A DNA stretch of 64,000 nt from Ischnura elegans (GCF_921293095.1 NC_060251.1:62079585-62143584), one strand, 5' to 3'. Positions 45,401 through 60,400 are shown, numbered from the stretch's first letter. Numbers and translations: made by a program. The notes: generated by a model not told the origin, from the letters alone.

Positions 45401-48400
45401 CTTTTTTCCTAAGTTGTCGAGTTTCTTTAGGGTTCGATCCAGCAGCCATCATCTTTCTTTTTGTCAGATTGTCTCTCAAAATACTTCTCATTGGGGGAAC
45501 CTCATGCTCCTCCATGCACTTACACGCAAAAATATCGCATAATTTAAAATGTTCCTTTAAAATTGTTTGAGTCTTATACTTCAATAAAACCCTACTTTTG
45601 GCCTATTAGTAGTATTAGATTTTCCGTAAGTTTTGGTACTTCCTGTGGTACCGCTAAATCTATTTAGTCACATTCATAATGGAAGAGAAGCGCGTCACCA
45701 CAGCTCGCACTCCTTCATAGCCTCTCGAGAGGCGTCTTCATAGACCGTAGTCTCCTTTCCTGCGTGCGCAGGTCTAAAATTATTTCATCACTTCTCTAAA
45801 AGTTGGTAACATCGATTTGTTTAACGCCGATGAGGCGCCAAAGAAGGGATAAGTCGTCTCACTGCGCATCGTTTTTTACCGTCTACCATCTTCTGATTTA
45901 TATTATGAAAGATAAACGACCTCCTAGCAGCATGCGCGGGATGAATTTTGCTGTGTTAGAGGCGTGGGAGGGGGAGAAGCGAGCGTGGAGGGGAAGGGAT
46001 CGGCCTGCGGCTCTGGTATCCGCGACGCTGCGTGGGCGTTGGAATATTTTCTTCGCGGACGCGGACTCAAATTAGGCATTTTGTGGCTAAACAGTGGCAG
46101 ATACGTCCAAATGCACGAAATTTTTGCCCTAGAAGAGCAGTAACTCGGCAGAATCTGTAGGGTATGACCATAAAATATTATATTTTTCGAATTTTGACCC
46201 TCCGCCCCTAAATTGTATTTGAGCGAGGGTCAGGGGTTCACGTACAGGTCTCAAATTTTTCAGGCCTTATTTTTGATCGGTCCCACAACTTTTTTTCATT
46301 GGGCCAGATGGATTTGAAAAAAATCGATTTTTGCGATCCGCCCTAATGTACATATGGAGAATATCTTTGATTGGTCTAAATTTCACAGTCTCTTTGGCCT
46401 GCATGATGTAAAAGCTTATAGTTTTCACTTAACACATTGAAAACAAAAGTCTTTAAGGCCTTACACAAAAAAAATAATGTCAACACTAGCAAATATGTAT
46501 TTATTTACAGATAGGTTGCTTCTAGCAATAAATATTTTTTGGAATATGCCACCTGAAATTATTCACACTCTGGACTTTAAAATTGGCTGAATCCTTTTTT
46601 TACTGGAAATGAGATCCATCGGCAAAACTTGACTTTAACTCAACATTTTTTGGAAGTTCAGTGGTTCTTTTATTTATATTTCCATAAATGGAAAAACCTC
46701 TTTCTGCATCTACATTTGCCACAGGTATCCACAGGGTTTTCACACAATTTTCTACAAAATGGGGAAACTAATTTTAAATGGCAAGAATTAGTGGAAGTAG
46801 TAAAAATTCTTTCCCTTCTTCCTGAACTGATCTAAAAGAATCCTTCAAAGCAGCATAGCCAAGAAGCTCTTGAGTTTCTGTTAATGATAATATGAGGACA
46901 TTAGCAACAATTGTGCTTAAGTCCTTCACATCAGTTGTCAATATACACCTTGTCTTGAATAATCTTCCCTCGGCTGTAATAATGCTCCTCCCTGGGTCAC
47001 TGTATACAAGGAATGACAACTTGATATTAGTCTTTACGCCTATTTGCTTCAGGTCCTAACACATGGAAAGTTGCACAGATTTTTTTAGACTATTAAGCAA
47101 AGATTCATTTTCTTTTCCAAACTGTGCATTGCTGACTAGGGTAAAGGAATTCTATAAATTAAGGTTGAGTCGGTTCTTAAATTTTTTCGGTTCTTGGTAC
47201 CGTTCTGGTTCTCCCCCATTGGTTCTCGATACTCGGTTCCAAGGATGAACTCTGGTTATCTGAATTAATGGCAAATTTTAATGAACAACCACAAGAAGTG
47301 AATGAAAATAATTTTAAGAAAGATGTTAATTAGCAGGAAAGTTCTGCAAAAAAAAACTTAAGATCGTCTCCATAAATTTATTTGCCAAGCAAAAAAGTTA
47401 AATATGTAACACGTTGTTAAGAATGTATGATCAACCAATATGCCTCATTACATCAGGCAGCCACTGGTTCTTTCTCCAGGTTTTTTGTTGTAACATGTAA
47501 GTCAGTTCAAAATACATTCTATGATGTAACTAGCTTAAATTGTTACTTTAATTGACAACTTATTTGCATGCTTCACTATCACAGCTCTTATAACCTAGAC
47601 AATAAACTGCTCAACACGCCATTACACCGAGACCATGGAGAAACTGAGTGGCCGTGAGCTAATACAAAATTGTAATGCGGTGTTGCATTCTGTAGGATAA
47701 CTACACTTTTCAATGCCTGCATAGGTTTATCAACTTAACGAGCAAGTTCTCGAAACGCATTTTGCTCGTATGCTGAAGAATTACTGTATATATACATAAA
47801 TCAATCTTAAGACTACATTCAGATGAAACGATTTCCCACGGGCACCGTTCACGGCACGGCAAACTGCATTGCAGAGAGTCGTCTCCTCTGAAAGCCGCCT
47901 GAATTTCACTGAACGGTGGCCGGTAAAAAGTCGTTTCATCTGAAAGTGGCCTCAATGTAGCATAGTCTATATTTCAAGCTGTAGATGGCGCAATGCCGAG
48001 CCGGATTGAAATGGGCACTGTGCGGTCAACGGTGCGATTTGACTCGTTTGAAGACAACCATAGAGATCTATAGTAAGTTGAAAGAACGTCACCATGCTGT
48101 GGACGGCGGCAGGCAAAAAGTCAGCTTGTTTGAAAGCGGCCTATGTGGCCGCGGCTACAGAAATGTTGTGATGTTGGCGAGAACGACAAATTGTTGACTC
48201 CTTAAATGCACATGCTAAGGACCAACTCTCAAAAGAAAAAAAAACATGGATGCCATGCAATCAGAAAGTAATATATGCGTTTTTAAAATATGTTTTTCAC
48301 TTTTTGGCCTTGAATACACTACAGACCATTTCGGCTTAGGGTGCCAAATTCAAATCCTTGCCACAGTTCCGAGCCAGTTCCAAATCACCTACTTTATGCA

Positions 48401-51400
48401 ATCGGTTATTGAAACTGATTTTTTAAGAAAACTTAAAGTGTTTTTTACCAGCAATGGTGGAAAATAACCTGCCAAATTTGCAGAAAAAGTGCTCAAAACG
48501 CAAAATTTCGTGGAACCAAGTGAATTTCATGCAACCTTGGAAATTTTGCGTTTCGCTGTTCGCAAAAATTTGGTGCCCCTACTGATAACAGAACTTAGAG
48601 GAGAGCTGCATCAAACCGATCTTCGTATTGATGACTGCTGAAAGGGGCAAACAGTCATGCACATCAATGCTACCTACAGGAATACATTACCAGAGAATAT
48701 GGAGAAGAGATTCTGCTCTGTTAACATTCTCTCAAGAGTTGTCATAGCTTTCAAAGCAACTAGAGCCTCTATAGATGAGCGCACATGAGGTGGGAGTGGA
48801 CTCCTAGTATCCATGCCCAGGGACCAGCAACCGCGACAGGCAGGTGAGTAACCACAACTTTCGATTAATGTCCAAACTCCTGGACAGTACGCTATGCACT
48901 GAAATTACAGCAGTAAATTAGAAACAAAAGTTTTGAAAGTTCTGTCAATTCTTTAATAGCATATTAAAAAAAGATAGCTCAATATCCCTTGAAATTTAAA
49001 AAAATCACAATATGGAGTACAAATATATGTATCTAGTTTCCTTGAGATCACTAAATGATTGATAGCATTCAGGGAGAAAATGCACAATAGAGCAGAAAAT
49101 ACTTCTATCACCATCCACATATATCCATGAAATTAACATCCTTCCTGTCATAATGGCTTTCATGTAGAGATGTGCGAATAGTATCCGCGAATACTCGAAT
49201 ACCTCGAATAATAGAAAGTATTCGATATTCGAGATCTCGAATAGTTATGCTAAAGGTACCGTCTCGAATACCTCGAATACTTTGAATTTCGCGTCATACA
49301 CTGTCGCTCCCACGTCGTTGGTAGTTGACTCGGAAAAATGAGAACTCTAGTCGTCTAGTGCATGCAGCGCCGTTTTAGGCAAGCTGACGAAATACATCAA
49401 ATTCACGGGTTCGAGCGGTGAAAAGAGTTCGACGTGGGGAACCGAAATTGATCGGATGAAAAAAATCCGAAAATCCCAGGTGTCCCCTATCAGGAGAACC
49501 TCAGTTCCGTGGGATAGCAACATTGGCGCATTTCCCACGATCCGCTATCCCCATCCATTCAGCGTTCGCCCCACCACCCCCTCAGACGATTTCCTCTTCC
49601 CCGAAAACAAAAAAAAGGTCCCGGCTCGTGCAGGGATCGTATTACGAAGACCTCAGCTTTGAAAAAAATATCAAGTTACCGGAAAATAATAGAATCGTGT
49701 TTCACCCTTCCCTCTTTCTCCCCACTGACCATTTTCCCGCATCCATCTTTTGATAAAATGAGAGGAGGTGTTTGCCATGTGTCCTTTGTGGCTAATAATG
49801 ACAGGCACTTATTTTGAATCTTCCCCAGGAGATGAAACTACCATAGGGAGGAACTCAGTGCCGTGGGATAGTGACATTGGCGCATTTCCCACGATCTGCT
49901 GTCCCCCTCCATTCAGCATTCGCCTCACCCACTCTTGAAGATTTCCTCTTCTCCGAAATCAAACAAAAGATCCCAGCTCGCGCAGGGATTGTATTACAAA
50001 AACTTTATCTTCAAAAAATATCAAGTTACGCGAGAAAAATAAAAACGTGTCTCGCACCCACCCCCTTTTCTCACCCACTGACCTTTTTCTACCTACCTGC
50101 TTCGAATTTCCCCCTTTCTCTAGGTCAACTGCTGCATGAGTCATCTACTAGCCCGAAAGGTGTCTAACAATGACTTTCGGCAATTGTTATTACACCTTTA
50201 TTGGATTGAAATATTAGTAATGTGCGCGTAATTTAAAAAAGAATAAGACCAAACACGACATATTTCTGACTTTATTTAAGCATTTTGCGCAGGAAAATAA
50301 ATACCGGGAAGAAGAAGAAATACGACGGAGGCGTAATGCTCAAATAGGGTGGTTTCCTATTATTTTTTATTGCCTAAATCGAAATATTAATACTCCTGAA
50401 GTACGTATTTAACGCTTTTAGAGTTTTATAAGACGATATCTATTTTTCGCGATTAAATTAAAAGTGAAAATTTTCAAGCGCGCGAAAACGCGACGGGTAA
50501 GTATGAATGCCGGGAAAAACTCCGCGTGACGTCGTTCTGGTTCCCGCTGCCGCAAGTGAGGTGACCTTGGGGCGAGGCTCTGAGCGCTATTACGACGCAG
50601 GATGCTAGCAGGTAGCCGAGTACCATGCTAGCTGGTAGCGCTTGGCTTAAATAAGGATTATTAATACCTTATCAAACAGACTGTGTGATTATTAAGACAT
50701 GTTTCCCTGAGCTCTGTGCCTCATGCATGCATTGGTAACCTCAGACGATGTAAAACTCCGATCCTCTCGTGTAGAAACTAGGTCCCTGTGATGTCACGTG
50801 GAGTGGCATCGCATAGGCGCCAATCTGGCCTTTTTCAAATGAGGTAAAATTGAACATTGTCATTAGTCTAAACCGGTATTTCTAGAACGAAATAATTTGT
50901 ATATTATGAATACACTACTGGTGGGTAACGAATCACAATCAATACCTTTCGTTTTCTTTAATGAAGGAAACTACCCTATTGTTTACATAAAATTAAAATA
51001 TTCCATTAATCAGCTAAATTCCTGTTTGAATCCTTTAAAGGCAATCACAATTACTCGCCAAAATCTTGGGTTTCCTGCTGCATAGGCGACCTAGTCAAGC
51101 ATTTTCACATTCATCGTTTAGTATTCGAGGTATTCGAAATTCGAGGTATTCGAATATTCGAGCAATGATTTAATATTCGAATTCGATATTCGAATTCGAG
51201 AAATCTACTATTCGACCCATCCCTACTTTCATGAAAATATTTTTCACATAAAGGTGTATAAAAACTCAGAATTCTTAAAGAAATGAAATTTAATATTACA
51301 AATTTTGGAAATAAAGTAAAAATAATACTTGGAGAATACATAAAAATACACTTTGCAGCAATTAATTTCTTAAATCCTCGACAATAACACATTAAGCATT

Positions 51401-54400
51401 TCACCATGTAATCCATGCTTTTTTTTGGCTAGTGCACAGTAAAGGATGGTGACATAAACTTTAAGTTTTGAAGGGTCAAATCTCTAACTCATGCATTTCT
51501 TTGACCTTCAAAGCCATCGGCCATTAGGATTTATTTGACACTTAAAACTCCTGCCCAATCTAAATTTTTAGAGCATCTGATCAGGTTTTAGTAGTTTACA
51601 AGAGTTTTTTCTGTACTTGATAATGGTGTAACTGCCAAAACTGGTCATACGACAAAAAGAAAAACAATAGAAATTTTATACTACCTAAGCCATTCACAAA
51701 GACAAAAGCCACTTACAAATGAAATGCAACTAACAAATTGGCAGGAATCAATCAGTCATAATTTTCAGGTGGCCCTTACATGTTACATAACCCAGAAAGC
51801 ACCCTTTGCAAAATATGGTACACATTTATGTAACTCTAGGACAGTCCAAGCACTTATGGTAGCAGAATTCTATATCATTTTCAACACAAAACAACAATAG
51901 AAAAAAATTACTGTACACAATTGTTTCGATTCTTGATATGCAACGTTCTAATTAAAGGTAGTTAAATAGAGTTAAACAGCATTTAAATTTACGGAGGTAA
52001 GTAAATAGCTACTTGCAAAAAAAATTGTGCTGCAAAATCCAAATACAAGATCAAAATTGGACCCCTGTCCAGTACCCAGTGCAAATAAAACTTAAAGAAG
52101 GAATTTCTAGTCCCTATAATTGCTTCATACGTACTTCCCTGCAATAAAAATTGCCATTTTATAGCGACATAAAAATTAATAATCAAACTAGTCTAAATTA
52201 AGAATTTATTAACTCAAATTACAAACCAAGCTTCGAAGATTTTTCTCTTTTCCGTCTGGATTAAGAAGCCAGTCAGCAACTTTGGGGTCCCAAAAATTAG
52301 CCTTACTAGCAATGTTAACACCACATGTGACAAAAAGAGTCCTTAAATGTTCCCTGAGATGCATTGCTATGCAAGTTCCACTCCTGGATTTCTTCGTTTT
52401 AAAAGTTTTCTTAAGAAACAGCATTTTCTCATCTTCTGATGGACCCATTGCATCAGACCCTAATGAAAATAAATATTTGATGAATAAAAAAATAATGGCA
52501 AATTCGTAATTGACATGCAAGCAGATATGATTAGATAACAAGATAAACTATCAAGTTCCATCTTCATAATACAAAAATAACTATTTTTTCAAGTTATTGT
52601 ACTAATCAATGACTTGTTATGCATGCACACACTGATACCTATGTACAGTGGAACCTCGTTAAAGCGAGTACGGGCTATAGCGACACCCCCGCTATTACGA
52701 GAGATAGCCGATGCACCGTCAATTGACTCTATAATAAGCGTGTTAAAAAATTCGTTTTTACGAGACCCTTTCGGTGTTGGCTCTCGCCATAGCGAGGGTT
52801 TCACTGCCGGAAGACTTTCATCAAGACTCCTTAACCTCTGTAATTCCTAGCGATCTGTTAGAAATGAAGTTAATGGAGTGCTCAGTCTCAAATTTATGTG
52901 GTAAACTGTCGTTCGATAAATATAATGATTGACGAAACAATGCTTTGCATGATTTTTATTCAGTGCGGCGCTTATAAATTGTTTGAATAGTTAGTCGTTA
53001 TTTGAGTAAGGAAATTTAGTGATGCAAAAAAACATCGCCTTTCGTCTGGATTTATGATTACGTTTATCGGATAGATGTTTATCTGTCGCCGCACCACTCC
53101 TGTTCCTGTATATCTGTTCGCAACAGGTGTATTGGCTATTATTTGCTCCACCTCCGGTAAAGCGACAATTCGCTATAGCGAGTGTTTATTAGTGCACCGT
53201 GGGGTGTCGTTATATCGAGGTTGCACTGTATTCGATTAGTCAGTGGCTCAACCATAAGGTACAACTGGTATTGGAGGTTATAGCTCATCCTTGACTAAAC
53301 CAAAGTTGGGCAAAATTTACACATTATGGGTAAGAGAGCTAGCAACTTCCCACTGGGTCCATTCAATCAGTAAGTATTTTCTTTGGACATATTTTAAAGC
53401 TTAAAACTGATTTGAACGCAGGGCTCTTCCATCAGCAGCCCACCAATTAGGCCACCATATCCCCCGGAGGCAGCTGATGGTGCCTAAATTTCTATCACAG
53501 GCAGGAGTTCTAAAGATTCATTTAATATAGAGGGTGAGCATAAAGTCTCGCCCTAATTATAAAAATTTATTGCAGAATAACCGTTTGACATAATAACTTT
53601 TTTATCTGGTGCTACATATATCACGGATAGCCTTCACCACACCAGTTGCTTACGTCGAAACACTGAAGGTTAGGATACAAGCTGCTGTGGGTACTGTGAA
53701 AGAACACATGTCACAAAATACCTGGCGGGAACTGGAATACCACTTCGACATTCTCCATGCTACCGAGTGGGCACACAATGAAGTTAACTAACAAAAGTGG
53801 CCTTAAAAAAAAACTAGAAACACTTACCTATGTTAAAATAGCATTAAATTTAAATTGTTATGTCAAACGGTAATTCTGAGATAAATTTTTATAACCAGGG
53901 CAAGACTTTATACTCGCCCTGTATACCATTGTGACATTTCAATGCTCTTAATGATAAAAGAATAGTATGTAATTTTAAACAGTTGCTTCATTCTTAAAAC
54001 TGTTTCTCACTCCATGATTCTAACTAAAGGTTTGGCTTGGATAGGTGAGTTCTTAGAAACTTAGAGTACTTAGGGAAATTAAGAATTGTCTGAATTCTCG
54101 CCAGGGTTAATAAACACTTTGGTTACCAGTCTTCTGGCTTTGGTATTGGCTTAAGGTCAATGTGTCATCACGGCATACGGACCAAGAATTGCGCTTAGAA
54201 TAAACATGTGCAGATAATTGCGTGGATAGTGTCTGCGCATGACTGACTTTGAAACATGACCAACAAATCAATTTTTCTTTTGCTCTTTCAATCGTAGTTC
54301 TAAAATCAAGTTTGAGAGATTTTCAAGGTTATATGACGAATTTCACAGATTTTTCCAGGTTTTTTTTTCACGGCAGGCAAAATTCATGGCTTATTCACGG

Positions 54401-57400
54401 TTTTAAGGTTTTCACGGTTGAGTGAGAACCCTGTTCGAGCTAAGAGGATTAAATTTTGGTCTGGGGTCGACCTAAACTTAAGTCAACAAGACACAAAATA
54501 AACGAAGGAGGAAAAATGAAAAAAAATCTCTTAGACTCGCAAGATCATTATTTAAATAGGAAGTAATAGGTAAACAGGGGAGAATGGTACAGGATGGAGA
54601 TAGGGTGATGAACTTGTAGGGAATGTGAAGGACTTTATATTTTGGGAGATTTATACGCTGTATGTTAACAAAAACTGTAGAAATGAGGAAGATCCCAACA
54701 AAAAAAAATTAAAAGGTATTTTATCAAAAACTACAGAAGTTGAAATAATGCAAATTTCAAACACTTACCAGCTGCCTTGTTTAGGTTGAGTGGCATGAAG
54801 AAAACACAATCTGCCTCATCCTCCCATGAGAAAGAGATACCAGAGATGGCGGTATTTCCATCCATCAAGCTTCGCACTCCAAGGAAATAGAAAGGTTCAA
54901 ACTCGCCATCTGCATCCATTCTTTTCCTCTTCCCAAAAACTTTAGATTTTTCAGCTTTCACACTAACATTAATAAATTCATCACAGTCTAGTTTATCACA
55001 GCTATCATCATCACAATAACTCTCACTGAGAGCAACAGAGAAAGAAAATCTTGACAAATGTTCAAATTTATCACAAAAGTTCCTAAAAATATCAACATTT
55101 TCACAAACATCAACAATATGAAAGTCTGGCCCCACCGCACAGTCTCTTTTTAAAGTTGCAGGTACAAATGTGTTTCGACTAACATGCTTCGGTACAGAGC
55201 AGCTCCTAAAAGCATTAACTTTATTCACACCATCACAGATATCATCACTTTTCACCGATTTTTCTAGCTGCCGTTCAAATTTCACGAATGAGCTATCCCT
55301 ACCTGTCCTTGAGAGACAACCAAGATTATTTAGAGAGCCAACTTTTCCAACTTTCGACGTTGAAAATACCTGAGAGGATATGATCATGGTTTCCCTTTCG
55401 TCATCCTCTTCAGATGAGGAAGGGCATGCAATACTGTGGTGAACTGCCTCCAAGGAAATATTCTGTACATGACTGCCCCACACATCTTCGTCAGACTCTT
55501 CTATATGTTCACCCTGAGACTCGGTCTCACCAATTAACATTCTCAACTCTTGCTCACTTTTCCCCTTGGTTTTCCGACTACTACTCTCAACCCTCATAGT
55601 CAACTCATCTTCAAAATCAAAAGCAGAGGTGAATGCTTTTTCCAGAAAGGAGCTACTGACAGCCTCAATGGATAAACGCTTCCCTCTGAAATCTGAGTCT
55701 ATTCCTACTATCGCCTGTTTAATCTCATCTCTTTTATCCTTGTTTGTTGCCTGATGAACGTCCTCTCTTTTATCCTCATTTTTTTCCCGAGAATTCAAAC
55801 TGTTAGGGTCCACTCTGTGTACCAACTGGTGACAAAGAATGTCTTCCCTCACACTGACAACACTTTGAGTTTTACAAACACCTTTAATTTTCACATCCAA
55901 AGAGGAAGGCAGCTCTTGTTTTGAGGATGGAGAGTAAGTTTGGACTTCGCAAACAGCTCTCATAGCTTCCTCATCCTTGCACGATCCTTTATCAGGTTTC
56001 TTTTCTTCTTTGCTGACATCAGATTTTAATGCATTTATACCAGCATCATTTTCACAATAAGTCTCATCAAAAAGATCCTCCTCAACCATGCTACCAAAAT
56101 CCCACTTGCTTGGCGTGATGATTTCCCCAACGGGACAAGGTTCTGAGGAATCCTGTGTTTCAGGAATGACAATACTCTTAGTTTGAGGGGCTATTATTGG
56201 ACTCTGCTTGTTGAAGTTCAACCGGTTTGTTGCTTGGAAAGACCTTGGCATATTGGCACCACCGCTTTCATGGACAGAGGATGCATTCCTTATTAATGGT
56301 GGGTTGACGTTCGGTAGCTTGGGTGTAGAACTACCATTACTGGTGCAACTTAACAGAGCCTGATTCTTATCGAGAGCTGAGACTTGAGGTTGAGCTTTAT
56401 TGGAACCAGAGGACCCATTAATTAAGTTTTCCAGCTGTGTGTCAACTGTGAAGCTGTCACCAAACAAACTAGGACTTTGATTGCTCGAGTTTGCAGTTGG
56501 CATTTCATCAACTAATGGAGATGAAAATATATCGAGGCTAGTTCTTTTCGTTCCATTGAAATCACTAAAACTACTTCTTCCAGATTGATTTACCACAACA
56601 TTGGTCATAGGTGATGATGATATTACCACAGGAGATGCCTGGCCACTTGAAAGTGAATTATTTTTTCCTAAATGAGACAAGTGCAATGCAGAAAATTGTG
56701 TCATTTCACTAGAGTCATTCAAAGAATTGTAGATACTGCTTTTGGACCCATCAACAGGCTTGCATTCATTGTGAGAAATAGCAGGCCTGGTGAAAGTTAT
56801 GCCAGCACCAAGGGTATTATCATTCAAATTAATTTTTTCCGTAGCTGGTTTCTCGTCCAATGAGAGCACATCATTCACAGAGGGATTTCCTCCAATCATA
56901 GTATCTACCAGCACCTGTGAACCATTTGGATCGTTCACACATTCATTTCCAAAATTTAGGACAGGGGATTCAACAGCAACAGAGAGTGACTTGCTGACAT
57001 TAAGTGGCAACTCATCTTGTTTTGCAGGTGACAGTGTATTGCCTTCGATGGAATCCTTGCTGCCTTCCAGGTCATCACACCATTTCATATCCGCCACTCC
57101 AAGTTCTTTCTGCAATCAGTTAGAGAAATCATATGATTCAGGCACTTATATATTACCAATCAATGATTTCAAAATCTTTGACATGATTGGAAACATCAAA
57201 ATAAGCAGCAGAAACAATTGGGTAGTTTCCTTCATCAAAGAAAACAAAAGGCAATAATTGCGATTCGTTACCTACCATTAGTGTATTCATAATATACAAA
57301 TTATTTCGTTTTCGAAATGTCGGTTTAAACGAATGGCAATGGTCCATTTTTATCCTCATTTGAAAAGGACCAGATTGGCGGCCATGCGATGTCACTCCAC

Positions 57401-60400
57401 GTGACGTCACAGGGACCTAGTTTCTATAGGAGAAGATAGGAGTTATACATCGTCTGAGGTTACCAATGCATGCATGAGGCGCAGAGCTCAGGGAAACATG
57501 TCTTAATAATCACTTATTAAACTGGCTAAGGTCGGAAAGTTTTCCTCATTTGATAAGGTATTAATAATCCTTATTTAAGCCAAGTGCTACCAGCCAGCAG
57601 GGTACTCAGCTACCCGCTAGCAGCCTGCGATGTATCAGCGCTAAGCCTCGCCTCAAGGTCACCTCACTGGGCGGGAGGGGGAACCAGAAATACGACGTAC
57701 GGAGAGATTTCCCAGCATTCATACTTATGCGTCGCGTTTTCGCACGCTTGAAATTTTTCACTTTTCATTTAATCGCGAAAAATAGATATTGTCATTTAAA
57801 AATCTAAAAGCATGAAATACGTACTCCAGGAGTAATAATCTTTCGATTTAGGCAATAAAAAAATAATAGGAAACCACCCTTTTAGCAATATAACACTAAA
57901 CCCGCAAATGAATAATTTATAGATTCATAATAAATCTAAGAGGAATATAAAGTTGAGAAAAGGAATTGCATTATTAATTACTATGCACTACGAAGTTACT
58001 TAAATAAAAAAGCAAAAATTAAAAAAAATTACCTGAATTATTTTCCTTGCTTCTTTGATAAGATAGACAGCAACATTCTTCTCCAAAAGGTTGCGAACGC
58101 TACACATGGAGCTTATCCACTTTTTCTTTTTCCCATTACCATTAGCTTCATCTTCATTGGTTTTTCCACTAAAAAAAATTTTATTTTTGGTTATTGCTTT
58201 TCTTACATCTATGACTTCATTGAATTCAGTCATTAATTAAATGCTATATGCATACCCTCCAAGAAGATCTATCTGATGTATAAAGCTGGCACGCATACTC
58301 ACCTTCATGAACACCAACATTTCTGCCCAATTCATGATTATTTAGGGAAAGCTAGGAAGTTAAAATTCTGTACATAAATGTTAAAATCCATGACAATGGG
58401 AAGGGATATCCAGTGAACAAGTAAAAATGACTTATATTAGTATGTACATTCATGCCAGTTTTGTCTTTTTACCAAAATATCCACACCTCCTAATGGCATA
58501 TTTGACCCCATTGAAAACATGATTATGCTAAACTGTAATTAAATTAAAATACGTATGGTAAATGTACATTTTATGCATACTTAAAATTTTTAAATAGTGC
58601 CAGAAATTTGCTGAGGACTGACCAAGGCAATGGTAATGAATTTGATTCAAATAATAATAATTTTATTCCTCATAACACAAATAATACTTGAAGTATGCAT
58701 AAATAGCACAATACTATCTGATTTAAATTTACTGACCAATGGATTATGTATGATCAGTATCCGAACGTAGTCCACAGCACTACCTCCACTTTCCCTTTCT
58801 TCCATTGCTGAAGGCAACCTCATTCCACAATAGAAATGCTTAATTAATATGGTTTTAACTAAGTGAACACATTAATTACACTGGTGAAACTATTGCCTTT
58901 GGCCTGAGCCTCCTGCTTCGCTACTCACCCTGTAAAACTCTTGTCTAGGGAGTTTCTACTACTCCCACAACCATTTTTTATTTAGCGGGTACCCCCCAAT
59001 CTGTAAAGTCATTGGCTCAAAATGTCCTACTCTTCATGAAAAAAAAAGCTTGAGCCACATAATAAATTTCTCAGAATCTAGACATTTACATCAGTGGAAG
59101 AGGAAAATCAAGGGAAACATTCTGGCATTGACTTATTGTTAGTTAGGTAACAAAGAGCTTCCATGGCTTCACAACTTTAGAAATTGAGGTCGTCAGTGAC
59201 TTTGAGTTGTTACTATGACAGCTAGCTGAACTGCACGCAATCAAGCCGGTAATCTCAGCGTGGCCCACGTCTGTCAGGAGGAATCGCAGGGAGGAGGTCG
59301 CAATCGCACGATTGAGAATTGGGCACTGCGCTCTGACCCACTCGTACCTCTTCACCGAAGAGAGAATTCCACCCCTATGTGATGTTTGCGACTCTCCCAT
59401 TACTGTGAGACATCTCCTGACAGAATGTGAGAAATACCGCTCTGTGCGCCATCGGCTGAACATCGGAGGAGACCTAGGGCACATCCTAGGAGACGACCCT
59501 GATAGTGTCAGCCGAGTGATAAAGTTTTTAATAGAGACCGGGCTAATTAACAGTGATTAAATTCCAACCTTTTTATAATTTGACAACCCCTTTTATTTCA
59601 AAACTTTTATGAATGTTTAAATGTTTTTTTTTAATGCATCGTTTAAAATTTTTGTTTTTATAGATTGCCTGTGGTGCAAATGACCTTAGTTGTCGAGGCA
59701 CCCTAAACACAAATACTACTACTACTGAGTAAACACCAATTTGAAAAGTGACCTCTAAAAAGTTGCAGGAGAGGGCGTTGTGCCCAAAGTCAATATTCCC
59801 TTGCATGAGGCAAAAATAACCTAGACTAACTGGATTAATCACCCCTTCACATTAAGACATTAGAACAGCAACCAGCCAGTTATGTATCCACTACAAACTA
59901 ATGAGAGGTATGCAAGTAACACACCATGAGGTGATTAAGATATCTATGGCCGTTTTCCAATTAGCAATTATTCACCCTTCGTGCACTTTTCGACCGTCAA
60001 CTTACGGATGTGACGACAGCAAGGGTGGATCCAATTGGCGAGGGCACAAGGGAACGAAGGGTAAGTGAACAAGGGAACGTGGATGCTCCCTCGTTCATGT
60101 GCCCTCGTGGGAAGTGGACGTGAAAATGGCGGCAATGGAAAACTCAGAAATCTTGAACTGGAGATTTAAGTAATTTTGTGTTTATTATGTGAGCTCTTTT
60201 ACGTACTATTATATCGGCATGGTGAATTCTTGCTTTTCACATGCAAAAATATAAGTATAAAGGTGAAATTGATTCTCAAATGAACCACTCAATGTCCTAA
60301 CACTACCGTGGTCACATTTCGTTACTGTCAATAGTTTGTGTTATTTCCGTTCACACTTTATGGCACCAGTAGAGCATTAGTAAGGGAGCAGGGTGCAAGG

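Larger units (their letters stand above)
30436..52459 (-). other. POLQ: POLQ family-A polymerase domain exons
   Basis: These ten exons encode roughly the last 622 residues. The first two hold the inactive exonuclease-like subdomain (WDPKVADWLLNPDG). The exon pair at 41.6 and 39.7 kb carries the thumb-side helices (AGHSFRLSSPKEVGK, VHQLPKIIIEWRK). The exon at 35.4 kb has the TGRISMHEPNLQSIPRDF block, which places the template. It continues into a serine- and glutamate-rich insertion of about 40 residues, in the position where vertebrate POLQ also has an insertion, before motif A. The fingers lie at 32.1 kb and motif C at 30.9 kb. The final exon ends with KVGKSWGALMKYETSM. Splice sites in this part are flanked by large transposon-filled introns, the longest about 7 kb (41694-48690). 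Confidence 0.9.

Noticed and set aside
47140-47250. Repeated GGTTCTT/GGTTCTCG units as a regulatory array
   Set aside because: It is short, irregular low-complexity sequence without conserved spacing.
52209-52541. A 110-codon minus-strand ORF as a separate gene
   Set aside because: It contains POLQ exon 52227-52459 with intron read-through at both ends.
55170-57257. Several plus-strand ORFs over the central POLQ exon
   Set aside because: They are antisense shadows of the 780-codon open exon and show no family features.
59143-59484. A 113-codon minus-strand ORF
   Set aside because: It is antisense to the LINE ORF2 end, which has clear motifs on the plus strand.
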